A stretch of DNA of 61,282 nt from Clostridia bacterium (lineage in GTDB: Bacteria > Bacillota > Clostridia > Oscillospirales > Acutalibacteraceae). The translations under genes were made by a program, and so were the position numbers. The DNA lies in NCBI GenBank assembly GCA_017437005.1, contig JAFSBZ010000020.1, positions 1 to 61,282 of the forward strand, given 5' to 3'. This document shows positions 1-7,766 of this stretch, piece by piece (position 1 is the first letter of the stretch; every line of letters begins with the position of its first letter). Below the pieces are notes generated by a model. That model made no database searches. It saw only the letters and a list, made by a program, of their open reading frames with translations, and was not told where the DNA came from.

Positions 1-1
1 A

Positions 2-1108
2 GGTCCTGTTATTGACAAGTTTGAAAAAGACTACGGCATCACAGTTAAAGAAATTCTTGTTGGTGATAATGTAAATGAAATTGCAGGTCTTTTGGCATCG
101 GGCACAAACGTTGACGTAATGCGTGTAAACTCTGACTTCCCGGCTGCAATGGCAGTTTTACAGCCAATTACCGCTACAAAGCTTGATATGACCGATCCTA
201 TCTGGAATCAATCAGTATTTAAATATACAACATTTGGCGGCGAGCCATATCTTTGTAATACAGTTAGTAACGTTTTTTCGGAAAATGCCTGTGTTATCTA
301 TTCAAAAAATCTTCTCCAGCGTGCAAACTGTTATACTCCTGAAGAGTATGACGCTCAGGGCAAATGGACATGGGACGCCTTTGCTGCTATAGCAAAAGCA
401 GTAGACAGTATTGACGGATTAGGTACAGGTATTCGTGGTTGTCACGACGTTGAAAACTATCTCTTGGGTTCAATAGGTTGTGTGCTTTACAAATATGAAG
501 ATGGTAAATTTGTAAATGGTCTTAATGACCCATTACACCGTGAGGCTATGACAAAGTTAGCAAGCTGGAACAAGGAAGGCTTTGTTTCAGGTTGGATTCC
601 ATTCCCAGAGGGTAAGGTTGGTATTACTACTGGTCTTGCGGGTTGGTCACTTAAAAAGAATGGCTCTAATGCAAACTACAACTGGAATGATATTGGATTT
701 TATTATATGCCTGCATATAAAGAAGGAATGAATGTGTATGGTACAGGACCGCTTAAGGCTTGGGGTATTTGCCGTGGCGCTGACAACCCAGTAGGCGCGG
801 GTATATTCCTCCGTCAATATCTTGATTCAAGCAACTACGATACAAAAGATGCATTTATTTCTGATGAGGCTGCAACCTTCTTCTTTAGTATGACCGACAA
901 CATCGGTATGGATAACTTTACTCCTCTATATACAAAGGGAGATTCAACCGAAAAGCTCACAGGATTCTACGAGCAACCTTGGGAAGAATGTAATTACGGC
1001 GATCCAAGTCAGGTAAACGTTGTTTTTGACAAACTTTCTGACGGTGTTGACAAGGCTTGTGATGTAATGAACAAGTTTGTTGCTAAGAATACAGGTATAT
1101 ACGAATAG
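2..1108 (+). CDS. ABC transporter extracellular solute-binding protein (5' partial)
   Basis: This is the C-terminal part of a family 1 type extracellular solute-binding protein, the lipoprotein receptor of a carbohydrate ABC importer. The reading frame is open from base 2, so the start, signal peptide and lipobox lie outside the window. Visible text fits the family: a segment on a target fixed in a long polypeptide (VIDKFEKDYGITVK), an aromatic-rich binding region (PEEYDAQGKWTWDAF) and a Trp/Tyr-rich C-terminus. The partner permeases and ATPase are not in the window. The ligand cannot be read from the sequence; a sugar or oligosaccharide is the family default. A strong hairpin terminator follows directly, so this is the last gene of its operon. 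Confidence 0.8.
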   Translation, partial: GPVIDKFEKDYGITVKEILVGDNVNEIAGLLASGTNVDVMRVNSDFPAAMAVLQPITATKLDMTDPIWNQSVFKYTTFGGEPYLCNTVSNVFSENACVIYSKNLLQRANCYTPEEYDAQGKWTWDAFAAIAKAVDSIDGLGTGIRGCHDVENYLLGSIGCVLYKYEDGKFVNGLNDPLHREAMTKLASWNKEGFVSGWIPFPEGKVGITTGLAGWSLKKNGSNANYNWNDIGFYYMPAYKEGMNVYGTGPLKAWGICRGADNPVGAGIFLRQYLDSSNYDTKDAFISDEAATFFFSMTDNIGMDNFTPLYTKGDSTEKLTGFYEQPWEECNYGDPSQVNVVFDKLSDGVDKACDVMNKFVAKNTGIYE

Positions 1109-1118
1109 ATTTATAAAA

Positions 1119-1157
1119 AAGAACTACCGAAGAAGTATTTATTCTTCGGTAGTTCTT
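1119..1157. terminator. Bidirectional rho-independent terminator
   Basis: A perfect 16-bp stem (arms 1119-1134 and 1142-1157) with a 7-base loop, flanked by an A-run on the left and a T-run on the right. It lies between the convergent solute-binding protein gene and nfnB, and almost touches the nfnB stop codon, so it can end both transcripts. Confidence 0.9.
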
Positions 1158-2567
1158 TTAATTTTCACTTAAATATTCATCAATTGCTTTAGCAGCTACT
1201 TTACCGGCGCCCATAGCTGATATTACTGTTGCGGCGCCTGTTACTGCGTCACCGCCCGCATAAACGCCTTCGCGTGAGGTTAGTCCATCCTCGGTAACAA
1301 TTATGCCGCCGCGACTATTTACTTCAAGTCCATCGGTTGTATTCTTTATAAGTGGGTTAGGGGATGTACCTATTGAAATAATCACAGTATCAACATCTAA
1401 AACAAATTCGGAATCGGGTATTTCAATCGGTCTGCGGCGACCTTTTTCATCCGGTTCGCCAAGCTGCATTTTTATACACTTAATTCCTGTTACAAATCCA
1501 TTTTTCTCGTCACGTGGATTATTTGGGTTGCTATAACCTAAAATCTCAACAGGATTACAAAGCAGTTTAAAATCTATGCCTTCATCAACGGCGTGTTCAA
1601 CCTCTTCGTTACGGGCCGGAAGCTCGGCAAGGGAACGTCTATATACAATATATACCTTTTCGGCACCGAGTCGTAAAGCAGTACGCGCGGCATCCATTGC
1701 AACGTTACCGCCACCTACAACAGCCACCTTGCCGCCCTTCATAATGGGAGTAGAGGGGTTGCCGTAATAAGCCTTCATAAGATTGCTACGCGTCAAAAAC
1801 TCATTTGCCGAGTAAACACCCTTTAGACTCTCGCCAGGTATACCCATAAAGTTTGGTAGTCCTGCGCCCGAACCTATAAATACAGCCTCGTATCCCATAT
1901 TAAATAGCTCGTCTATGGTAAGTGTTTTACCGATAACTACGTTTGTTTGTATATCAACACCAAGTTGCTTTAGGGTATCAACCTCTTTAGCAACAATTGA
2001 TTTTGGTAGTCGAAATTCAGGTATACCGTAAACCAGCACACCGCCCGCGGTATGTAACGCTTCAAAAACAGTAACCTCATATCCCGCTTTTGCAAGGTCA
2101 CCTGCGCAAGTTAAACCTGAAGGACCTGAGCCTACAACTGCAACCTTATGTCCATTGCTTTGCGGCTTGTTTGGTATTTCCTTTGAATTTTCGTTATGCC
2201 AATCGGCAACAAAACGTTCAAGTCTGCCAATACCTACAGGCTCTAATTTAATGCCCAGTGTACATTTGCTTTCGCACTGGGTTTCTTGTGGGCAGACTCT
2301 ACCGCAAACAGCAGGCAGGGAAGACGAAAGCGAAATAATGTTATATGCCTCTTCAAAATTACCGTCCTTTATTTTTGAAATAAAGTTTGGTATATCTATG
2401 TTTACAGGGCAACCGCTAACACAGGGCTTATTTTTGCAGTTTAAGCAACGCTCAGCCTCAGCAATAGCAATTTCCTGCGTATAGCCTAATGCAACCTCGT
2501 TAAAGTTGTTTGCTCTAACGCTGGGAGTTTGTGTAGGCATATCGTGTTTTTTAGGATTTATAGCCAT
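1158..2567 (-). CDS. nfnB: NADH-dependent ferredoxin:NADP+ oxidoreductase, large subunit NfnB (GltD-like)
   Basis: Flavoprotein of the NADPH-dependent glutamate synthase small-subunit family, 469 residues. Two N-terminal cysteine groups for 4Fe-4S clusters are visible (C41, C44, C49, C53 and C88, C92, C98, C102), followed by an FAD-binding GSGPSG at 146-151 and an NADPH-binding GGGNVA around 284-289, ending in the usual GGDAVTGAATVISAMGAG motif. The gene sits 9 bp downstream of a ferredoxin-NADP reductase-like subunit gene, and no glutamate synthase large subunit is nearby. That pairing is the hallmark of NfnAB, the cytoplasmic electron-bifurcating enzyme that makes NADPH from NADH plus reduced ferredoxin. 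Automatic annotation would often call it gltA or gltD. The function is inferred from family and gene pairing. Confidence 0.85.
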   Translation of the reverse strand: MAINPKKHDMPTQTPSVRANNFNEVALGYTQEIAIAEAERCLNCKNKPCVSGCPVNIDIPNFISKIKDGNFEEAYNIISLSSSLPAVCGRVCPQETQCESKCTLGIKLEPVGIGRLERFVADWHNENSKEIPNKPQSNGHKVAVVGSGPSGLTCAGDLAKAGYEVTVFEALHTAGGVLVYGIPEFRLPKSIVAKEVDTLKQLGVDIQTNVVIGKTLTIDELFNMGYEAVFIGSGAGLPNFMGIPGESLKGVYSANEFLTRSNLMKAYYGNPSTPIMKGGKVAVVGGGNVAMDAARTALRLGAEKVYIVYRRSLAELPARNEEVEHAVDEGIDFKLLCNPVEILGYSNPNNPRDEKNGFVTGIKCIKMQLGEPDEKGRRRPIEIPDSEFVLDVDTVIISIGTSPNPLIKNTTDGLEVNSRGGIIVTEDGLTSREGVYAGGDAVTGAATVISAMGAGKVAAKAIDEYLSEN

Positions 2568-2576
2568 TTTATCACC

Positions 2577-3425
2577 TTATGCCTTTCTAAAAAGATTACA
2601 AGAATCTTTATAAGCGTGATGTTCAAAGTCAGAATACATACGACTGCGTGACATTGCTTCGTCAAAATCTACCTGATATCCGTCAAAATCAGGACCATCA
2701 ACACAAGCGAATTTTGTAACACGTTTGCCGTCAATATTGAGGGTTAGTCGACAACCACCGCACATACCTGTACCATCAATCATAATGGGATTCATGGATA
2801 CTGTTACAGGTGTGCCGTAAGGGCGCGCAGCTTCAACAACAAACTTCATCATAATAAGTGGACCAATGGTGATTATCATATCAAACTGTTCGCCGTTTGA
2901 TAGCATTTCTGTAAGTGGCACACAAACATTTCCTTCGCGACCGTAAGAGCCATCATCGGTCATAATATATAACTTGTCGCTACAAGCATTAAACTCGTTT
3001 TCAAGTATTACTAAATCTTTATTTCTAAAACCGATTATACTTGTAACATCGGCGCCTTGATTGTGCAAAGCTTCTGCTATGGGCATAGCAATTGCGCAAC
3101 CAACACCACCGCCGATAATACATACCTTTTTAAGACCGTCAATATGTGTAGGTTCGCCCAAAGGACCGACAAAGTCTTCAATAAATTCGCCCACGTTTTT
3201 ATGATTTAATTTATTGGTTGTAGCACCCACTATTTGAAAAATGATTTTAACGGTGCCGTTTTCTTTATTAATACCTGCAACTGTAAGTGGAATACGCTCG
3301 CCATCTTGGTCAACACGTAATATAATGAATTGACCAGGTTGAGCCTTATTAGCAACAAGAGGAGCGTGTATTTCCATTTGTGTTACAGTAGGGTTTAATT
3401 CTATTTTAGTAATAATTTTGTACAT
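2577..3425 (-). CDS. nfnA: NADH-dependent ferredoxin:NADP+ oxidoreductase, small subunit NfnA
   Basis: A 282-residue protein of the ferredoxin-NADP reductase/dihydroorotate dehydrogenase electron-transfer (PyrK, sulfide dehydrogenase beta) family. It shows an FAD-binding RIPLT at 44-48, a nucleotide-binding GGGVGCAIAMP at 105-115, and a C-terminal 2Fe-2S region with C222, C225 and C241 inside MCGGCRLTLN and KFACVDGPDFDG. Family length is about 280. It is the first gene of the nfnAB pair and lies behind its own good promoter. In the known enzyme this subunit carries the NAD(H) site and passes electrons to the bifurcating FAD of NfnB. PyrK is the main alternative, but no pyrD is adjacent. Confidence 0.85.
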   Translation of the reverse strand: MYKIITKIELNPTVTQMEIHAPLVANKAQPGQFIILRVDQDGERIPLTVAGINKENGTVKIIFQIVGATTNKLNHKNVGEFIEDFVGPLGEPTHIDGLKKVCIIGGGVGCAIAMPIAEALHNQGADVTSIIGFRNKDLVILENEFNACSDKLYIMTDDGSYGREGNVCVPLTEMLSNGEQFDMIITIGPLIMMKFVVEAARPYGTPVTVSMNPIMIDGTGMCGGCRLTLNIDGKRVTKFACVDGPDFDGYQVDFDEAMSRSRMYSDFEHHAYKDSCNLFRKA

Positions 3426-3455
3426 TAAAAAACCTTCAATCTAAAAGATTTTAAT

Positions 3456-3484
3456 ATTATATTATAAATAAAACATAATGTCAA
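3456..3484 (-). promoter_or_regulatory. Putative sigma-A promoter of nfnAB
   Basis: On the minus strand TTGACA (3479-3484) and TATAAT (3456-3461) are separated by exactly 17 bp, both perfect consensus hexamers, about 30 bp upstream of the nfnA ATG. Confidence 0.75.
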
Positions 3485-3496
3485 TAAATGTATAAA

Positions 3497-3525
3497 ATAA
3501 AACCCTGTAAAATACAGGGTTTTAT
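3497..3525 (-). terminator. Terminator of potABCD
   Basis: Hairpin with a perfect stem of at least 10 bp (3500-3509 with 3513-3522, extended by A-T pairs) and a 3-base loop. On the minus strand it follows the potD stop codon and runs into a U-rich tract, separating potABCD from the nfnAB promoter. Confidence 0.85.
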
Positions 3526-3528
3526 ACT

Positions 3529-4629
3529 CTAATAAAGCTTTAAATCAAGCCATAAATCCTCGTAATGCATACGCACATTTTCGGGTATGTCGTGGTAGTA
3601 TTCTACATAGGGCATATCCTCTTGATTTGGATAGAGAATTTCGTTTTGATAATAGCAATAATCTGGGTTGTTAATTACTGCATTATGTGGTGAAGCATAG
3701 CCAATATATTCAGCGTTAGCGAGCGCTATATCAGGCTCAAGTAAGAAATTAATATACAACATAGCTGCTTCGTAATTTTTAACACATTTTGGTATGCATA
3801 CCGAATCTATAAATATGTTGGTGCCTTCCTCGGGGTAAAAGAAGCGTAAATCTTCATTTACATCATACATAACAAGATAATCGCCCGCATAATATGGACC
3901 AATTGCGGCTTCACCCGTTTCAAGCTTGCCGTAAATTTCATCCATAACGTATGATTGCAAAACGTCTTTGCCGTCTTTAAGTAATTCACAGGCTTCGTTC
4001 CATTCATCAAGATTGGTTGAATTTACACTATATCCCAATAATTTTTGAGCGGTCATAAATCCGTCACGTGGATTGTTAAAGTTAAGAGACATATTTTCGT
4101 ACTTTTTGTCCCATAATGCTTTCCACGAATGCTCGGGCTCTTTGATTAAAGCACTGTTATAAATGATGCCAACCATACCTACGTTATAAGGAACAGTATA
4201 TTCCTGTGTTTCGTCAAAGAAAAGTCCTTTGTAGCTATCGTCGATATAGTGGTAGTTTGAAAGGGAAGCTGTGTCGATTTTTGCAAGCATATTTTCGCTT
4301 TTTAAACGCGCGATCATATAATCGGACGGAATAATAATATCGTAGCTTACACCACCGTTTTTAAGCTGAGAATACATAGTTTCATTGCTTTCAAACGTGG
4401 TATAGTTAACCTTTATTCCTGTAAGACGTTCAAATTCACGATTTACGTCCATACAGCCTTCGCTACCGTCTGAGATATATTCACCCCAGTTGTATACGTT
4501 AAGCTCTGTTCCTTCAAATTCGCGAGTGTAAACACCCTCTAAATTAAGCTCAAAGTATTCATATCCACAACAGCACAGCGACATACACAAAATAAGACAA
4601 AGGATGAGTGGTAATAATTTTTTAAGCAT
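3529..4629 (-). CDS. potD: Spermidine/putrescine-binding lipoprotein PotD
   Basis: Extracellular polyamine receptor of the PotABCD importer, 366 residues. The N-terminus (MLKKLLPLILCLILCMSLCC) is a lipoprotein-type signal peptide with several Cys around residue 20 and no single perfect lipobox, so which Cys is lipidated is unclear. The mature start, ELNVYNWGEYISDG, is the PotD/PotF family signature, and later segments (YDIIIPSDYMI, VPYNVGMVGIIYN, NFLLEPDIA) also match. The start codon overlaps the end of potC by 8 bases, so the genes are translationally coupled. It closes the operon. Spermidine versus putrescine preference cannot be settled by eye. Confidence 0.92.
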   Translation of the reverse strand: MLKKLLPLILCLILCMSLCCCGYEYFELNLEGVYTREFEGTELNVYNWGEYISDGSEGCMDVNREFERLTGIKVNYTTFESNETMYSQLKNGGVSYDIIIPSDYMIARLKSENMLAKIDTASLSNYHYIDDSYKGLFFDETQEYTVPYNVGMVGIIYNSALIKEPEHSWKALWDKKYENMSLNFNNPRDGFMTAQKLLGYSVNSTNLDEWNEACELLKDGKDVLQSYVMDEIYGKLETGEAAIGPYYAGDYLVMYDVNEDLRFFYPEEGTNIFIDSVCIPKCVKNYEAAMLYINFLLEPDIALANAEYIGYASPHNAVINNPDYCYYQNEILYPNQEDMPYVEYYHDIPENVRMHYEDLWLDLKLY

Positions 4630-5425
4630 TTACACCCCTCCTTGTTTCAGCCTTGGTTTGTAGAGTGTTATATAGTATAAGCAGTACAAATACGGCAAGG
4701 AATATAATTGTTGAAAGAGCATATACGTCAGGTGTAACGGTTTTTTTGGTCATATTATAGATAACAATAGGTAATGTTTGATAATGACCGCAGGTGAAAT
4801 AGCTAATTACAAAGTCATCAAGCGATAATGTAAAAGCCATTATTGCGCCTGTAAAAATTGATGTAGAAATAGATGGTAATATAACCTTAAAAAATGCCTT
4901 AACGGGCGTACAACCAAGGTCAAGCGCCGCTTCGTGCAAGCTGAAGTCAGTGGCGCGTAAACGAGGCATAACCGATAATATAACATACGGAAGGTTAAAC
5001 GTTATATGCGCCGATAGTACCGTAAAAAATCCAAGAGATTCACGCAAGGCAAACAGGTTACCAATAAATACAAACAAAAGCATAAGTGATACACCAGTAA
5101 CAATATCTGCATTCATCATTGGTATGTTTGTAACAGACATTACTGTACTTCGGCTAATTCTTTTTCGCAAAGCTAAAATGCCAACCGATGCCGCGGTTCC
5201 CATTATAGTAGAAATTGCTGCCGATAATACAGCAATTATTAGTGTGTGTTGAAGCGCTTCAAGCATAGAGGTGTTGGTTGCAAGACCTTTGTACCAGTCA
5301 AACGAAAAGCCTTCAAAAACCCATACGCTTCCACCTGAGTTGAAAGAAAAGAAAATCATTACTGCAACAGGAGCGTACAAAAACAAAAGAATTAAACCAA
5401 TATAAAGACGTGAGAGGGTTTTCAT
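4622..5425 (-). CDS. potC: Spermidine/putrescine ABC transporter permease PotC
   Basis: Integral membrane permease of 267 residues with about six hydrophobic spans, beginning with the family-typical LYIGLILLFLYAPVAVMIFFSFN. The cytoplasmic EAA loop that docks on the ATPase reads HEAALDLGCTPVKAFFKVILP near residues 160-180, matching the ABC permease EAA---G consensus. It overlaps potB by 4 bases and potD by 8, so the operon is tightly coupled. It forms a heterodimer with PotB. Confidence 0.93.
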   Translation of the reverse strand: MKTLSRLYIGLILLFLYAPVAVMIFFSFNSGGSVWVFEGFSFDWYKGLATNTSMLEALQHTLIIAVLSAAISTIMGTAASVGILALRKRISRSTVMSVTNIPMMNADIVTGVSLMLLFVFIGNLFALRESLGFFTVLSAHITFNLPYVILSVMPRLRATDFSLHEAALDLGCTPVKAFFKVILPSISTSIFTGAIMAFTLSLDDFVISYFTCGHYQTLPIVIYNMTKKTVTPDVYALSTIIFLAVFVLLILYNTLQTKAETRRGVNA

Positions 5426-6252
5426 ACAACAACAGCCTCCTCGTCATCACTAAATCTGTTCATTATAAGCGTGCATATAAGTATAAGGATCATAAGAATA
5501 AGCGATAAGGTTGATGCAATGTTATAATAGTGAGGTCCTGTGTTAAAAAGATATTCAATAGCATCACCAATAAGCATATCTTTATTGCCGCCAAGCTTTT
5601 GTGATATATAGAATGTACTTACAGACGGTACAAACACCATCGTAATGCCTGATATTACACCTGGAAGGGAAAGTGGCATTATAACTCGACGTATACGTGA
5701 AAGGCTATTAGAACCCAAGTCGCTTGCGGCTTCGAGTAAGGAATTATCAATTTTTGACATTGCGGTATAAATAGGCAATATCATATATGGAATAAAATCG
5801 TATACCATACCTAAAATTACCGCTCCGGGTGTATTAATAAGCTGTAATCTTCCTATACCCAAAAAATCTAAAAACTTATTTATAAGACCTGTGTTAGCTA
5901 AAATTGTTATCCACGAATATGTACGTATTAGAAAATTCATCCACATAGGAAGCATAATAAGCATCATAATCATTCGCTGACTTGATATTTTAAGCTTGGT
6001 CATATAATATGCCATAGGATAGGATAGCAGTAAGGTTATAATTGTTGCAATAATTGCATAAAAAATTGAAAGGCCAAAGGCTTTTTTAAATCTACCAATC
6101 TGCGTAAAATTTTCAAGAGAAAAAACTCCGTTTGCATCGGTAAAAGCAAAATATGCCATTATAAGCAGCGGCACAATAATAAAAATTGCCGCCCAAACAA
6201 TATATGGTGCCGCAACAACGCGACTTCCAAAACTTTTTTTATTCATCGTCAT
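5422..6252 (-). CDS. potB: Spermidine/putrescine ABC transporter permease PotB
   Basis: Membrane permease of 276 residues with about six transmembrane spans and the EAA loop [21 protein letters not shown]. The N-terminal span and the [13 protein letters not shown] segment are typical of PotB. Its first ATG overlaps the 3' end of potA by 14 bases; a second ATG two codons later (6246) could equally be used. With PotC it forms the membrane channel of the polyamine importer. Confidence 0.92.
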   Translation of the reverse strand: MTMNKKSFGSRVVAAPYIVWAAIFIIVPLLIMAYFAFTDANGVFSLENFTQIGRFKKAFGLSIFYAIIATIITLLLSYPMAYYMTKLKISSQRMIMMLIMLPMWMNFLIRTYSWITILANTGLINKFLDFLGIGRLQLINTPGAVILGMVYDFIPYMILPIYTAMSKIDNSLLEAASDLGSNSLSRIRRVIMPLSLPGVISGITMVFVPSVSTFYISQKLGGNKDMLIGDAIEYLFNTGPHYYNIASTLSLILMILILICTLIMNRFSDDEEAVVV

Positions 6253-7369
6253 CCTCCGGCTCTATGTCTGAAAGATGATCCATTTCTTCACTGTATGTAC
6301 TATAGTCGCCGTAAAGACCTGAGTATTCTGACTTTTTCATAATATGAATAGCATCAGGTTCGATATATAGACCTACATTGTCACCGACAAAACATTCATC
6401 GGTTGTTTGTATCATCCATTTGAAACCGCCGATGTCTACAATTATTTCGTAGTGAACACCTAAAAAGTCAACCGATGTTACAGTGCCCTTAAGCATACCC
6501 TTATCAACAGATACTATATCAACATCTTCAGGACGAACAACAACATCAACGCTTTCGTTTTCATCAAAGCCTTTATCAAGACAATCAAATATATGTCCTG
6601 AAAATTCGGCTACATAGTCTTTTTTCATAACACCGTCAAGAATATTTGATTCGCCAATAAAATCGGCTACAAAGGCATTTTGTGGCTCGTTATAAATATC
6701 TTGCGGGGTACCTATTTGTTGAATTTTACCTTTATTCATTACAACAACGCGATCTGACATTGTAAGAGCTTCTTCTTGATCGTGGGTAACAAAAACAAAG
6801 GTTATACCAAGCTGTCGTTGTATACGACGAAGTTCTTTTTGCATATCCTTGCGAAGCTTTAAATCAAGTGCAGCTAAAGGTTCGTCAAGTAATAACACCT
6901 TTGGTTTGTTTGCAATCGCACGCGCGATTGCAACACGTTGTTGTTGACCACCCGAGAGGGTAGATATGCTTCGTTTTTCAAATCCATCAAGATTAACAAG
7001 GTGCAACATATCGGTTACAATATCTTTAATTTCATTTTCCTTTAATTTTTTTACACGCAAACCAAACGCAACGTTTTCGTAAACATTTAAATGAGGAAAA
7101 AGCGCATAACGCTGAAAAATGGTGTTAACCTGACGTTTGTACGACGGCACACCATTTATTATTTTGTCCTCAAAAACAACTTCGCCACAATCGGCATCTA
7201 AAAAACCACCGATTATTCGTAGTGTTGTAGTTTTTCCACAACCCGAAGGTCCTAACAAAGTAATAAATTCTTTGTCATGGATTGAAAGATTTAATCCATC
7301 AAGAACCTTTTCTTCCCCAAACGAAACAAATATGTCTTTAAGCTCAATTATATTTTTTTGGTTTTCCAT
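6239..7369 (-). CDS. potA: Spermidine/putrescine ABC transporter ATPase PotA
   Basis: ATP-hydrolysing subunit of the polyamine importer, 376 residues. It has Walker [11 protein letters not shown] near residues 41-50, a Q-loop ([20 protein letters not shown]), signature [14 protein letters not shown], Walker [12 protein letters not shown] and the H-loop [10 protein letters not shown]-terminal TOBE-like region (about 250-350) is followed by a very acidic tail ending EPEDDDE. It is the first gene of potABCD. The ribosome site, AAAGGGGG at 7380-7387, is about 10 bases from the ATG and is complementary to an upstream stretch of the leader, which suggests control of translation (see findings). Confidence 0.93.
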   Translation of the reverse strand: MENQKNIIELKDIFVSFGEEKVLDGLNLSIHDKEFITLLGPSGCGKTTTLRIIGGFLDADCGEVVFEDKIINGVPSYKRQVNTIFQRYALFPHLNVYENVAFGLRVKKLKENEIKDIVTDMLHLVNLDGFEKRSISTLSGGQQQRVAIARAIANKPKVLLLDEPLAALDLKLRKDMQKELRRIQRQLGITFVFVTHDQEEALTMSDRVVVMNKGKIQQIGTPQDIYNEPQNAFVADFIGESNILDGVMKKDYVAEFSGHIFDCLDKGFDENESVDVVVRPEDVDIVSVDKGMLKGTVTSVDFLGVHYEIIVDIGGFKWMIQTTDECFVGDNVGLYIEPDAIHIMKKSEYSGLYGDYSTYSEEMDHLSDIEPEDDDE

Positions 7370-7379
7370 TTAACCACAT

Positions 7380-7580
7380 CCCCCTTTGTCAAACACCACA
7401 AGTGTCGACAGTAGTAAAATTACGGAAAATACCGTATTACCCCTGCGCGATACCCCAGCCGTTTGTTTGTATGCCCTGACAAAGGGTTTTTCATAGCTCT
7501 ACAACAATTAGTGAACTACGGCATACATTAGTACCGACCGTCTTTCTACACAGATGCGTTAAATTAATATTTATTTATAT
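7380..7580 (-). promoter_or_regulatory. Structured 5' leader of potA, candidate cis-regulatory RNA
   Basis: About 200 bases of relatively GC-rich sequence precede potA between AT-rich flanks. In minus-strand mRNA order there is an 8-bp helix (7520-7527 with 7468-7475) enclosing a 6-bp hairpin (UAGUUC/GAGCUA) and a CCCUUUGUCA segment (7477-7486). That segment is perfectly complementary, over 10 bases, to UGACAAAGGG at 7382-7391, which overlaps the potA ribosome binding site. A competing hairpin (7388-7409) uses part of the same RBS-proximal strand. It does not match any riboswitch class I can recall by motif (lysine, SAM, T-box, M-box, purine, glycine, guanidine). A TATAAT lies at 7587-7592 on the minus strand, but no well-spaced -35 is evident. 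Confidence 0.55.
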
Positions 7581-7592
7581 ATTAACATTATA

Positions 7593-7736
7593 AAGATAAG
7601 GCTAAATACTTAAAAAGTCAAGCAAAATTTACAAAAAATGTTGATTTTACAATGTTTAAATAATGTATTTTTTTATTAAACTTGTTTTTGCTTTGATTTT
7701 CTTTAAAATACTCCTCAAATCTCAATTTTTTATAAA
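7593..7736. other. AT-rich intergenic stretch, no gene seen
   Basis: Very AT-rich DNA between the P-type ATPase terminator and the potA leader. Only short unconvincing open frames occur. It probably holds the potA promoter; nothing else was recognised. Confidence 0.6.
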
Positions 7737-7766
7737 AAAACGTTGCTCTATCGAGAGCAACGTTTT
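7734..7766 (-). terminator. Terminator overlapping the 3' end of the P-type ATPase gene
   Basis: Hairpin with a 13-bp stem counting A-T pairs (7737-7749 with 7754-7766) and a 4-base loop, followed on the minus strand by seven U residues. The last codons (Lys-Arg-Cys-Ser-Arg) and the TAG stop (7748-7750) lie inside the hairpin. Confidence 0.85.

Noticed and set aside
7441-7480. T-box-like string GGGGTATCGCG in the potA leader
   Set aside because: Lacks the invariant GGTGG core, specifier loop and the terminator; only partial similarity to the T-box antiterminator.
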